The notes under the pieces: generated by a model
Told to the model about the DNA's origin: nothing
The model's input: only the letters and a program-made list of their open reading frames with translations
Databases searched by the model: none
Part shown: positions 25,932 through 33,410 of the stretch, one piece after another
Position numbering within the stretch: position 1 is the stretch's first letter
Layout of the letters: every line of letters starts with the position of its first letter
From: UBA6522 sp965205045
GTDB taxonomy: Bacteria > Pseudomonadota > Gammaproteobacteria > Steroidobacterales > Rariloculaceae
Assembly (NCBI GenBank): GCA_965205045.1
Contig: OZ242031.1
Span: 5,518,001-5,582,000 of the forward strand
Length of the DNA: 64,000 bases
Direction of reading: 5' to 3'
Made by a program: the position numbers and the translations under genes

Positions 25932-26327
25932 TCACGTCGTATGGCCGTCTGCGAGGACCTGCACGTTACGCAGCAGGTCGAAGTCCTTGTCGGCGGACTC
26001 GAGCGCTGCGCCATGACGGGTCGCGCAGGCCATGATGGCGATGTCGGTTGCGGGAACGGTCACGCCGCCGTCGCGGGCAAGGCGCGCGAGGTCGTACGCG
26101 GCGGTCCAGACCGGATCGTCCATCGGCAATACCGGAATCACCGCCGCGAAGTCTTGCAGCACGCGTCGTTCCTTGTTGCCGCGTGCGCCGTTCCGCAACT
26201 CGAGTTGCACGATCGGACACCAGCAGGCGCCGCCGGCCCGAAGAGCGAACTCGACGCGGCCGCGGACGGCCGGGTCGCCGTTCGGGCGCAGCAGGTGGAT
26301 CCAGGAAGACGTGTCAATCAGGATCAA
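25932..26327 (-). CDS. vapC: VapC-type PIN-domain ribonuclease toxin (second locus)
   Basis: About 131 residues from LILIDTSSWIHLLRPNGD to ADGHTT. Conserved acidic positions appear in IDTSSWIHLL, in PIVQLELRNGARG and in VPATDIAIMACA, with ESADKDFDLL near the end. The start is unsettled: TTG at 26327 gives a typical PIN N-terminus and overlaps the antitoxin by 14 bases; a TTG at 26369 would add 14 residues. Partner of the antitoxin at 26314-26538. Confidence 0.85.
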   Translation of the reverse strand: MILIDTSSWIHLLRPNGDPAVRGRVEFALRAGGACWCPIVQLELRNGARGNKERRVLQDFAAVIPVLPMDDPVWTAAYDLARLARDGGVTVPATDIAIMACATRHGAALESADKDFDLLRNVQVLADGHTT

Positions 26328-26538
26328 CGGACCCGTTCCGATGCCAGCGCCCTGCTCGAATCTCCTCAACCGTCATCATGCCAGGGCAGGCGCCGGCGTG
26401 TTTCAGAAGCTCTGCCATGCGTTTGCGCTTGTTGAAGTCCGCAATGGCGGTCACCACCGCCTCCCGCTTGGTTTTCGCATTGGTGAAGCGAATGGCATCC
26501 GCCAGTTCGCCATCTGGAATATCTACGGTCGTTTTCAT
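26314..26538 (-). CDS. vapB: VapB-type ribbon-helix-helix-like antitoxin
   Basis: 74 residues starting MKTTVDIPDGELADAIRFTN, the N-terminal strand-helix-helix that binds operator DNA in VapB proteins of this type. It is followed by KREAVVTAIADFNKRKRMAE and a toxin-binding tail. It precedes and overlaps the PIN toxin gene. A second, truncated copy of its C-terminal half is at 9956-10045. Confidence 0.88.
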   Translation of the reverse strand: MKTTVDIPDGELADAIRFTNAKTKREAVVTAIADFNKRKRMAELLKHAGACPGMMTVEEIRAGRWHRNGSVDPD

Positions 26539-26546
26539 GATGCTAG

Positions 26547-26579
26547 TATCTCTCCATTAATATTTCCAGTAAAGAGATA
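26547..26579. promoter_or_regulatory. Operator-like inverted repeat upstream of the second vapBC
   Basis: TATCTCT at 26547-26553 is inverted as AGAGATA at 26573-26579, in an AT-rich segment starting 8 bp upstream of the vapB ATG. Position and symmetry fit an autoregulatory operator overlapping the promoter. Confidence 0.4.
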
Positions 26580-26730
26580 AATAATTCTAAATCGTCCATA
26601 TTGGAATCTTTCAAGGCATCGCAGAATCACCCCCGCAGGAAGTCAGCTCGTTGATAAGGGATTTGTATAGGCGCAGATCGGGGCCGTTCGTTTCAAGGGA
26701 GTGCACAGCTCCGTACGGACGGTACCCGCA

Positions 26731-26795
26731 TTCGTCAGTTGCGTAATGTCGAGAGCTTACATACGGTCTGGCATTCTACCGATGAGTTGCGCATG
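26731..26795. repeat. Relic of the 5' flank of the membrane-protein repeat family
   Basis: The stretch TTCGTCAGTTGCGTAATG ... GGCATTCTACCGATGAGTTG resembles the upstream flank of copy B (25035-25100, GGTATTCTACCGATGAGCCG) and, less closely, of copy A (23359-23418). No membrane-protein gene follows this one. Instead it runs into the abiEii 3' end, so the last AbiEii codons (IGRMPDRM) lie in the repeat. Visual alignment only. Confidence 0.5.
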
Positions 26796-27557
26796 AACTG
26801 CATCCGCAGCCGTTTCAATGTCCCACGCAAAGCCATCGGCGAGCAGCGGACCGATATCCGCCGTGAAGCGACGGTCGCTTAGCTTTGCCTGGAGGTTGTG
26901 TTCGAATTCGGCGCGGGACACGGAATGCTTGCCGTGCTTCATATACTCGACAAATGCGTGAACGATTCGGTTGGGGTCGACCGATGGGCTGGAGAGTCCA
27001 ACAGCGAGGTCGAAGAGGTCACGGCCCTTGCTGCGCTGGTAAAGGGCGCGCAGTTTCGTAGCCAACAGTTCATTGAGCGAATACGTCTTGATTTCGCAGT
27101 CGCCGCGGAACCAGCGCGAGTCGACCTCGAATGGGCGCCGGACAAAGCCATGTATCGCGAAATGCTCTCGCGTATTGATCTCGACCTTCAGCCGTAGCAG
27201 TTGAGGAGGCACGTCCTCCGAGCGGAAACGGTAGACAAGGGTGACGCGCCCTTGAGTTTGCTTCCATTTTGGCTCGCCCAGCCATGGGTTGAGGACATGG
27301 CGCAATGCCGTCATGACGGGACCGACCGGTTCCGCCTTGACCTGAACCAGGTCAATGTCTTCGGAGTAGCGGGCCGGCGGGTTGAGATAGAGCTTGTAGA
27401 GTGCCGTACCGCCCCGAAACGCCAGTGACGAACTGAGAAGTGGATGTGAATACATTGCAACAAGTCCGCGACAGATTATCAGGTCCTGCTCGACCTGGGA
27501 GTCTGACACCCATGGTGCTTGCGCCCGCCATTCAGCGATGTAGTCGCGGGGGATCAG
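26757..27557 (-). CDS. abiEii: AbiEii-type nucleotidyltransferase toxin
   Basis: About 266 residues of the DUF1814 nucleotidyltransferase family. SLAFRGGTALYKLYL and PARYSEDIDLVQV carry the GG(S/T)xxY/K and DxD-type metal motifs. The segment NELLATKLRALYQRSKGRDLFDL is the conserved C-terminal motif. AbiE toxins block growth by modifying tRNA ends. Homology (IPRDYIAEWRAQAPWVSDSQVEQDL, read in two pieces) extends upstream of the GTG at 27509. The only matching initiator is a CTG at 27555-27557, overlapping the abiEi stop by four bases (CTGA). That start is an inference; a GTG start would give 250 residues. Confidence 0.88.
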   Translation of the reverse strand: MIPRDYIAEWRAQAPWVSDSQVEQDLIICRGLVAMYSHPLLSSSLAFRGGTALYKLYLNPPARYSEDIDLVQVKAEPVGPVMTALRHVLNPWLGEPKWKQTQGRVTLVYRFRSEDVPPQLLRLKVEINTREHFAIHGFVRRPFEVDSRWFRGDCEIKTYSLNELLATKLRALYQRSKGRDLFDLAVGLSSPSVDPNRIVHAFVEYMKHGKHSVSRAEFEHNLQAKLSDRRFTADIGPLLADGFAWDIETAADAVHAQLIGRMPDRM

Positions 27558-28336
27558 AGGTCGGTCTCAAGGCTGGTATTGATGCGAAGCTTCCAGTCCT
27601 CCGCGAGTTGCGATTCTCTGTCATGGCCCCCCGGAAGCAGGGCGGTCGACCGCTTGGCGTTTATCCGAACGTAATCCTTCAGCGGCGCGACCAATTTTCC
27701 GGCGTCGACAGATTCGAGGAGATAACCCAGCCGCTGAGCCCACGTGATCGGCGCCGTTTCTACTGCCACGAGAAGTTTATGTGGATCCATGCGTTCAGCG
27801 AGTTCGGAAAATACGGTAGCTACCTGATCCAGGCCCCCTGCACGGCGCTGGAATCCGACCAGGTCGACTGCCGTCGCCTCGGGGGTCGAGACATGAAGGT
27901 TGCCGCGCGGCGTATTGAAACTCTGCACTGCTACTTCTTGCAAGCGCTTGCGGCCAATGAAGGCGACGCGTACCCGGCCGCAGCGAACAGGGCGTCGAGG
28001 CTTGGCCAGCATGACCTGGAATTCCTGCGGCCTGTGATGGGCGGCGCCGTGGAATTGGGCGGCTGAAAGCAGACCGACATAGTAGGGCTGGTTAAGCCAC
28101 CCCATCAAATCCGGGACGAATTGTTCGGCCGGCAGGCAACCAAGCGAACGGTATTCCGGTGGCAGGATGATGTGAAACCCGCGCGCGGGACTCGCAATGC
28201 GTTTTTTCCTTGCGAGGCGGCCCAACGCCAACCTGGTCGCATCGGCAGATACCGCAAGGGCCTCGCGGGCATCCCGCGAGGTAAAGCAATAGCGGCCAAC
28301 GGCCGCGAGGTCATCAATGTAGTCGTAGGCTCGCAT
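27554..28336 (-). CDS. abiEi: AbiEi-type antitoxin
   Basis: 260 residues. The N-terminus is a winged helix (VGRYCFTSRDAREALAVSAD, ALGRLARKKRIASPARGF). It is followed by the AbiEi C-terminal domain (YYVGLLSAAQFHGAAHHRPQ; VSTPEATAVDLVGF). AbiEi antagonises AbiEii without a stable complex and represses its own promoter. ATG at 28336. It lies directly upstream of and overlaps the toxin gene. Part of it is duplicated as a relic at 25805-25930. Confidence 0.92.
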   Translation of the reverse strand: MRAYDYIDDLAAVGRYCFTSRDAREALAVSADATRLALGRLARKKRIASPARGFHIILPPEYRSLGCLPAEQFVPDLMGWLNQPYYVGLLSAAQFHGAAHHRPQEFQVMLAKPRRPVRCGRVRVAFIGRKRLQEVAVQSFNTPRGNLHVSTPEATAVDLVGFQRRAGGLDQVATVFSELAERMDPHKLLVAVETAPITWAQRLGYLLESVDAGKLVAPLKDYVRINAKRSTALLPGGHDRESQLAEDWKLRINTSLETDL

Positions 28337-28372
28337 CGACTAATGTGCTCATATCGATTGCATAAAATATCA

Positions 28373-28389
28373 AATAATGAACTATTATT
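28373..28389. promoter_or_regulatory. Operator-like palindrome and AT-rich promoter region of abiE
   Basis: AATAAT-GAACT-ATTATT, a perfect 6-bp inverted repeat, 36 bp upstream of the abiEi ATG in a strongly AT-rich segment (28340-28410). AbiEi proteins bind inverted repeats in their own promoter, so this is a reasonable operator candidate. A minus-strand -35 (TTGATC) lies immediately upstream of it. Confidence 0.45.
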
Positions 28390-28408
28390 CGATCAATATA
28401 GCATATCG

Positions 28409-28475
28409 TCAGCCGAATGACGGCGGTGCCACCGAAGCGGGTTCAGGCGTTGGTGGAGTACTTACGGGCGCCGCG
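28409..28475 (+). pseudogene. Relic of the 3' end of a symporter gene
   Basis: The stretch from GTCAGCCGAATGACGGCGG to GGGCGCCGCGG is near-identical to the last 23 codons of the symporter gene (9731-9799; protein SRMTAAPPERVQALVEY). It has silent and conservative differences and no stop at the same place. A few following bases (GTCATGGAACCG) also match sequence 85 bp beyond the symporter stop. So a second symporter locus, or a recombination junction with one, existed here. Confidence 0.7.
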
Positions 28476-28600
28476 GTCGTCATGGAACCGGCACCGTCCC
28501 AAAACTGCTATTTCTGTCCGAAAACGCCACTTTCTACTGCGGATTCCCTGCCATGGCACCGCTATGCTGAACTCAAGCTCGTCGCGCCCGGGAAACACCT

Positions 28601-29092
28601 GTGAATGCGCTGAATTGGTTGGGTAGACTTCTGCCATCGCCGACGCCCCAACCCGAGGATCACGTCCCCATCTGGAGCGTCAAGGCTACGGACGCCAGGA
28701 CGTTCTTCCTGATCGTGGGGGCGTTATGGCTTGTGGCGCTGGCGCGCATTGGCTATAACATGAGCAGCCAATGGGCGGTCGAGTCGGCGCAGTGGTGGAG
28801 CGCCGGCGACTTCGCGCTGGCGGTGCTGGGCCAATTCAGCGACGTGGGCGCGGGCGTCGCGATGGTGGCGATGGTGCTGACGCGGCCGGTGAACCTCATG
28901 GGAGAGATTGCGATGTCAGTGTATCAGGCGATGGTTAACCGCTACGTGCTGCCGGTCATCGAGAAGCACAAGGCCGAGGGTCGGGCCGAGGGCCGTGCAG
29001 AGGAACGGGAAGCATGGCAGGCGTGGAACCGCCGCCGCATCGACGCGGAGAAACAGGGCCGGAAATTCGACGAAACGCCGCCAGGTGTTTAG
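28601..29092 (+). CDS. Unrecognised membrane protein with EGRA tandem repeats, copy C
   Basis: 163 residues from GTG at 28601. This copy fixes the likely start of the family, because it has no in-frame extension upstream. Same two hydrophobic helices as copies A and B, but only two EGRA units before EEREAWQAWNRRRIDAEKQG. It ends DETPPGV where the others end DESPPGV. About 100 bp upstream of the start are also conserved with the other copies. Function unknown; it lies next to the abiE locus and downstream of a symporter relic. Confidence 0.65.
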   Translation: MNALNWLGRLLPSPTPQPEDHVPIWSVKATDARTFFLIVGALWLVALARIGYNMSSQWAVESAQWWSAGDFALAVLGQFSDVGAGVAMVAMVLTRPVNLMGEIAMSVYQAMVNRYVLPVIEKHKAEGRAEGRAEEREAWQAWNRRRIDAEKQGRKFDETPPGV

Positions 29093-29270
29093 CTGGGAGA
29101 TGTGCTTGGTTCTGCCACCGGGCTTGCCGACTGGCGAGCAACTGCGTTTGGCGAGCGGGTGCCAGCTACCTGTTAGACAAAGGTCGCGCACACTGCGCGC
29201 AACTTGAGCAAGCAGCGGAACAGCAATTGTCGTTACGCGATTTCGTTGAGCGCTGCCTTATCCGCACGGT

Positions 29271-30476
29271 TCAGCATGACACGAACATCAATTGCATTGG
29301 TAAGCCGAAGCGATCATTGGTTTTGTCGCCCCGGACCTTTCGCCAAGTTTCTTGAGGCTGGGATGCCGTAATCGCGGCTACCAGGGCATCGAGAATATCG
29401 TCCCGGGCTACGTGTCTCCCACGAACCCATCGAATCATTTCTTGGACTTCTGCAGGGGCAGAGGGCCTATGGCGCTCCAGGACGTCGAGACGTTCCCGAA
29501 AGCCCTCCTTTACCTTCTTCCTGAACCTCATCGCTGTCTTGCTGTTGAGAGCCCAAAGGCAAAGCTCCGGGTGGACTTCATGGATGATGCCCTTCGCCTT
29601 GGCGGAGCGTCGCAGCAGGGCATCAACCTCCTTTACCTTCGGGAGTATCGCAAAGGTTTGCCGGCTTATGCCTTTGCCAATCCTCTCCTTACTAATTGAG
29701 TTTGCCCTCTGATAGGCCTCCCGATACGTGTATGGAGCAAGGTCAATGTCAAGCAGGGCACGAGCGGGCGCGGGGAAGACGCTGCTCGCCCTAGGTTTTC
29801 CCAAGGCGTTGCGAGCGGCCCGGTCACATGCCCGATCTTTGCCGTCGTCCGGTAAACCGATGGGAATGTCGATGAATATGTGGGCTGGATCACCGGCGGA
29901 CGCGACCAGTTCTTCTATATTCTTGACCACTCCCCAACAAATCTCATTGGAGGGTTTGAGTTCGGCGTAGAACCAACCTTCGCGGCATCCGTCAACGCCG
30001 TAGGCTGTATGTGGGAGGTCGTTGGATTGATCATTGCGCGGCCGTCCTTTCTGTCCGGATGGACCGGTATTCGAAGCAGTCTCCAATTGAGCTTGGTCGT
30101 GTCCTGATATTCCTTCGCCAAGATTCCTTCCGTACCCGTTGAATCGCTCCCCGATCACCCTCGGCCGCAACATTGATGCACCGCGGCTAGACAGCCCCAG
30201 AGCGGTCGCCAGATTTCCGGAAAAGTCATTCAGTCGACGCCTGAAGTCCGTCGCGCTGGCCCCATCGCCATCGGTGTCGGGTCCCGCCAGAACAAGGTCC
30301 ACGTAATACTTGGATTCTCCCGTGATGGAAGTCCCTCCAAACGGCGGCATCGTCATGATCAGCGCGCCCCCGAAGTGCCGTTCGAGATCCTGGTCGAATG
30401 CGCGACCGACGGCATTGAAGGGGTCGAGATTCAGGGCAAAGAGAATGACTGTCCCGGTTCTGGCAATTTTGGCCAA
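29271..30476 (-). CDS. DUF429 (RNase H-like fold) protein with an unrecognised N-terminal region, probably 5'-truncated
   Basis: The C-terminal 240 residues form a DUF429 domain. It opens YGVDGCREGWFYAEL, then HIFIDIPIGLPDDG, then CDRAARNALGKPRASSVFPA, and later IIHEVHPELCLWAL. DUF429 proteins are predicted RNase H-fold nucleases. The N-terminal 155 residues (TVILFALNLDPFNAVGRAF, HFGGALIMTMPPFGG) are not a domain I recognise. The frame stays open upstream of the TTG at 30476 to position 30532, exactly where the transposon end begins. The gene has therefore probably lost its 5' end, and the TTG start may be artificial. Confidence 0.6.
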   Translation of the reverse strand: MAKIARTGTVILFALNLDPFNAVGRAFDQDLERHFGGALIMTMPPFGGTSITGESKYYVDLVLAGPDTDGDGASATDFRRRLNDFSGNLATALGLSSRGASMLRPRVIGERFNGYGRNLGEGISGHDQAQLETASNTGPSGQKGRPRNDQSNDLPHTAYGVDGCREGWFYAELKPSNEICWGVVKNIEELVASAGDPAHIFIDIPIGLPDDGKDRACDRAARNALGKPRASSVFPAPARALLDIDLAPYTYREAYQRANSISKERIGKGISRQTFAILPKVKEVDALLRRSAKAKGIIHEVHPELCLWALNSKTAMRFRKKVKEGFRERLDVLERHRPSAPAEVQEMIRWVRGRHVARDDILDALVAAITASQPQETWRKVRGDKTNDRFGLPMQLMFVSC

Positions 30477-30924
30477 TAGCGGAATGACCCGGGAGGAATG
30501 GTCCGGAAGAAACCGATGGAACGGGTGTTGTCTCTCACATTATTAGATCGGCACGACCGGGATTTTTCTCACATTCTTTCGTAGCCGATTTTCCGGGGAT
30601 GCCGGAATAAACCGGACGGATTGGCTGTCGGCGCTGGGCGAGCGCTATCTCTTCTTGCATGGCAATCGTTGGTGGGTCCTGTGGAGTTCGTGGGCGAGAG
30701 GCTCGCGAGTGGGGTCAGGCGGTGGGCAACGCGTGAGCGTTGTCCGGGGGCTGTCCCCACGGCCCGCAGGGCGCGGGCCGGCCCGAAGGGCTCGTCCATA
30801 AATCCACAGGACGGTCCGGGGACATGAGGTTGGCGCCCGGGCGTGTGCGCCCGTACGCTGGTTGGCCGTTCGGAAAGAAGGAGAGGTTGGCCCGCGCGAT
30901 CACCACATCGCCGGGCCACGGCCG

Positions 30925-31548
30925 GTGCAACTTCTGTATCCAATCGGCCTCACCGGCGAGGAATACGTTAACGCCCGCGCCTGGGAATATGCAAGGTTGA
31001 CGGTGTGCCCCAATCACCCGGCTGGAGGCTGTTCCCTGGCCGGTCACGGGACCTACGGGCGCAAGACGCCGCCGGGGTGCCGGGTGGCGCGCTGGTATTG
31101 CCGCGAGAGCCACACGACGTTCAGCCTGCTGCCCGACTGCCTGGCTGCCCGGTTGCCGGGCACGCTGCGCACGCTGGAGGAGGTGGTGAACGAAGCCGAG
31201 CGGGCTTCCTCGCTGGCGGCCGCGGCCGCGGTGCTGCGCCCCGGCCCGGTGGGTCTTGAGGGGGCGGCGCGCTGGGTTGGACGCCGCGTCGAGCGGGTGC
31301 GCAACGCCCTGCGCGTGGTGCGCGGGATGCGCCCGGATCTGCTGGCCGGTTGCCCGCCCGAGATGGGGGCGGTGCGGGTGCGGCTGCGCAGTGCCACCGC
31401 GCTGGCGGTGCTGCGTGCGGAACTGGGCAAGCAGCTGTCCGCGGTGCCGGCGCCGCTGGGCTTTTTGCCCCACGGGCTGGGGCGGCGGCCCCGCCGCGGG
31501 CGCTTCCAACAACGGATGGGGCCTGACCCCCCGGCGGTGGCCGGGTAA
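30925..31548 (+). CDS. Transposon-encoded Zn-finger-like protein
   Basis: About 207 residues (start uncertain; GTG at 30925 used, TTG at 30862 possible). The N-terminal part has a cysteine/histidine pattern (VCPNHPAGGC, then HGTYGRKTPPGCRVARWYC, then RESHTTFSLLPDCLA). It resembles the DNA-binding zinc ribbons encoded ahead of some transposases (YCR..TFSLLP). The remainder is helical and Arg-rich. It ends 48 bp before the transposase gene on the same strand and is probably part of the transposition machinery. Confidence 0.55.
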   Translation: MQLLYPIGLTGEEYVNARAWEYARLTVCPNHPAGGCSLAGHGTYGRKTPPGCRVARWYCRESHTTFSLLPDCLAARLPGTLRTLEEVVNEAERASSLAAAAAVLRPGPVGLEGAARWVGRRVERVRNALRVVRGMRPDLLAGCPPEMGAVRVRLRSATALAVLRAELGKQLSAVPAPLGFLPHGLGRRPRRGRFQQRMGPDPPAVAG

Positions 31549-31596
31549 CGTGGCCACCATCGGGGCGAGCGCCCCCTCACGGACCGGAACTTACCC

Positions 31597-32284
31597 ATGA
31601 GCCAGCTCGACAAGGACCTTCAGCGGCAAATCGCGCTGTTCCGCTACGGCGTGATCGCCGACCTGGTGCATCTGCCGCACGGACACCGCGGCATCGGCGC
31701 GCGGTTGAAGGCCAAGGCCGCGCTCACCTACGCGATCCCCGGCACCGACCGCGACCGCATCGCCGCGAACACGATACGCGGGTGGCTGACCTGCTACCGC
31801 GCCGGGGGCTTCGAGGCGCTGTATCCGAAGCGGCGCGCCGACCGGGGCCGCGCCCGGCGCCTGCCCGAACCGGTCGTGCAGCGGTTGGTGGAGCTGAAGC
31901 AGGAGCGGCCCGGGCGCTCCGTGCGCCAAGTCATCGAGGCGGCGCGCAAGGAAGGCATCGAGCACCCTCTGGCCCCGGCCACCGTGCACCGGTTGCTGGA
32001 GCGCGCCGGGGCGCTTGAGCCGGCGCCCGGGTCCGCCGCCGGGCGGGACCGGCGCCGCTTCAATTATCGCCGGGCCTGCCGGCTCTGGATGAGCGACGTG
32101 ATGCACGGGCCGAAGGTCCCGGACGGGCGGCGGCGGCGCAAGACCTTCCTCATCGCCTTCATCGACGACGCCACCCGCGTCATTCCCCACGCCGCGTTCG
32201 CGTTCGCGGAGAACATCGCCGCGTTCCTGCCGGTGTTCAAACACGCGTTGCTGCGGCGCGGGTTGCCGGAACGCCTTTACGTGG
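31597..32284 (+). pseudogene. rve-type DDE transposase, 5' part (split by RIT element)
   Basis: N-terminal part: ATG at 31597, helix-turn-helix region (NTIRGWLTCYRAGGFEALYP, then RRLPEPVVQRLVELKQERPG). The start of the rve catalytic core follows, with the first Asp in LWMSDVMHGPK and FLIAFIDDATRVIPH. Homology stops at RLYVE, where the RIT element begins. The frame then runs through element DNA to a stop at 32358. The second Asp and the Glu are encoded 3.5 kb away (35792-36421), so the protein cannot be made from this gene. Confidence 0.85.
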
Positions 32285-32306
32285 AAAATGTGGCGCGCCA
32301 CATTTT
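32285..32306. repeat. 22-bp perfect palindrome at the left end of the RIT element
   Basis: AAAATGTGGCG followed by its exact complement, centred on GGCGCGCC. It lies just outside the left 39-bp repeat, between the broken transposase codon and the repeat, and has no counterpart at the right end. It could be a recombinase core or binding site, or the residue of a previous recombination event. Confidence 0.8.
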
Positions 32307-32310
32307 CGGC

Positions 32311-32349
32311 GAACTGTGCCCGGTTCGGTTATGTGCCGAGTCGCTGGCA
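32311..32349 (+). repeat. RIT element left inverted repeat, 39 bp
   Basis: Begins GAACTGTGCCCGGTTCGG and ends GAGTCGCTGGCA. Every base is matched, in inverted orientation, by 35753-35791. Confidence 0.95.
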
Positions 32350-32396
32350 AGTGCATGAAATACGTGGCGGCGCCCGTATTGCTGGACACATAATCT

Positions 32397-33410
32397 TCAA
32401 AGCGACTTCAGCCACTTCAGCAGCGTCGGATCATCCCGCCAAATTGCGCCTTTGCGGCGTGCCCCGTCGGAATGTAACGGTGGCGAGCACGCTTCGAGCG
32501 CCTTCTCCTTCATGGCGATGGTGATCTCTGCGTAGCGATTGGTGGTCTCCACGCTGACATGTCCCAGCCAGTCCCGTATGACATTGGGTTCCACGCCGGA
32601 CTCCAGAAGATGGACTGCCGTGCTGTGGCGGATCACATGGGGAGATATCGCTCGCTTGGTTGCGCGAGGTCCGGCCTGAACGAGTTGCGCGGTGTGGCGA
32701 CGCACGATCTTGTAGATGCCGAAGCGGGTCAGCGCCTGTCCGCGCTGGGACACGAAGACCGGCCGATCTTCGTCCGACGCGGCGAAGGACCCGAGCAGCT
32801 CACTCAGCAGCGAGACCGTCCGCTTCCATAATGGGCACACCCGCCACTTGTCTCCCTTGCCGTGCAGATGCACCCGATGCCGGTCCAGCTCCAGATTGGC
32901 CAGACGCAGATCGGCGACCTCCTGCACACGGGCGCCCGTGTTGTACAGGAAGAGCAACAGTGTCCGGTCCCTGAGCGCCAACGCACCGGCTGGGTTCATC
33001 GTGGCGAACATCGCCTCGATCTGATCCAGTTCCAGATAGTGCGTTCGGGCGGGCGCCGCCCGTTTCGCCGGAATGCCGGCCACCCGTTCGGCTTCTTGCC
33101 ACGATTGCGGCACCCGCCGGGCGAGGTAATCGAAGAAACTCCTCAGACCGACCAGGCGCTGGTTGCGCGAGCGGACATGGTTGCCGCGCTGCGTTTCCAG
33201 TGCATCGAGGAACCGCCCGACGCGTTCGGCCGTCAGGTCCGGAACCTGCAACCGGGTCAGTCGGCAGCGCCGGTCTTCGGCCACGAAGGACAGAAACAGC
33301 ACGATGGCATCGCGGTAGCTGCCGATCGTGGCCGGGCGCAACCCCTTTTGCGACTTCAGGTGATCTTCGAAGTAGCTTTGCAGCAGCGCTCCCAGTGTCG
33401 GCGTTCTCAT
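32397..33410 (-). CDS. ritC: RIT element tyrosine recombinase RitC
   Basis: 337 residues from ATG at 33410 (MRTPTLGALLQSYFEDHL). N-terminal SAM-like core-binding domain and C-terminal catalytic domain. The catalytic set is visible: Arg in LYNTGARVQEVADL, HxxR in HVIRHSTAVHLLESG, His in WLGHVSVETTNRYAEI, where Tyr is the nucleophile. A longer upstream frame exists but overlaps ritB out of frame. It overlaps ritB by four bases (ATGA). The gene lies closest to the left repeat. Confidence 0.92.
   Translation of the reverse strand: MRTPTLGALLQSYFEDHLKSQKGLRPATIGSYRDAIVLFLSFVAEDRRCRLTRLQVPDLTAERVGRFLDALETQRGNHVRSRNQRLVGLRSFFDYLARRVPQSWQEAERVAGIPAKRAAPARTHYLELDQIEAMFATMNPAGALALRDRTLLLFLYNTGARVQEVADLRLANLELDRHRVHLHGKGDKWRVCPLWKRTVSLLSELLGSFAASDEDRPVFVSQRGQALTRFGIYKIVRRHTAQLVQAGPRATKRAISPHVIRHSTAVHLLESGVEPNVIRDWLGHVSVETTNRYAEITIAMKEKALEACSPPLHSDGARRKGAIWRDDPTLLKWLKSL

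Noticed and set aside
30569..30943. Minus-strand 124-codon frame at the left transposon end
   Set aside because: Arg/Pro-rich composition without domain pattern, in GC-rich non-coding DNA.
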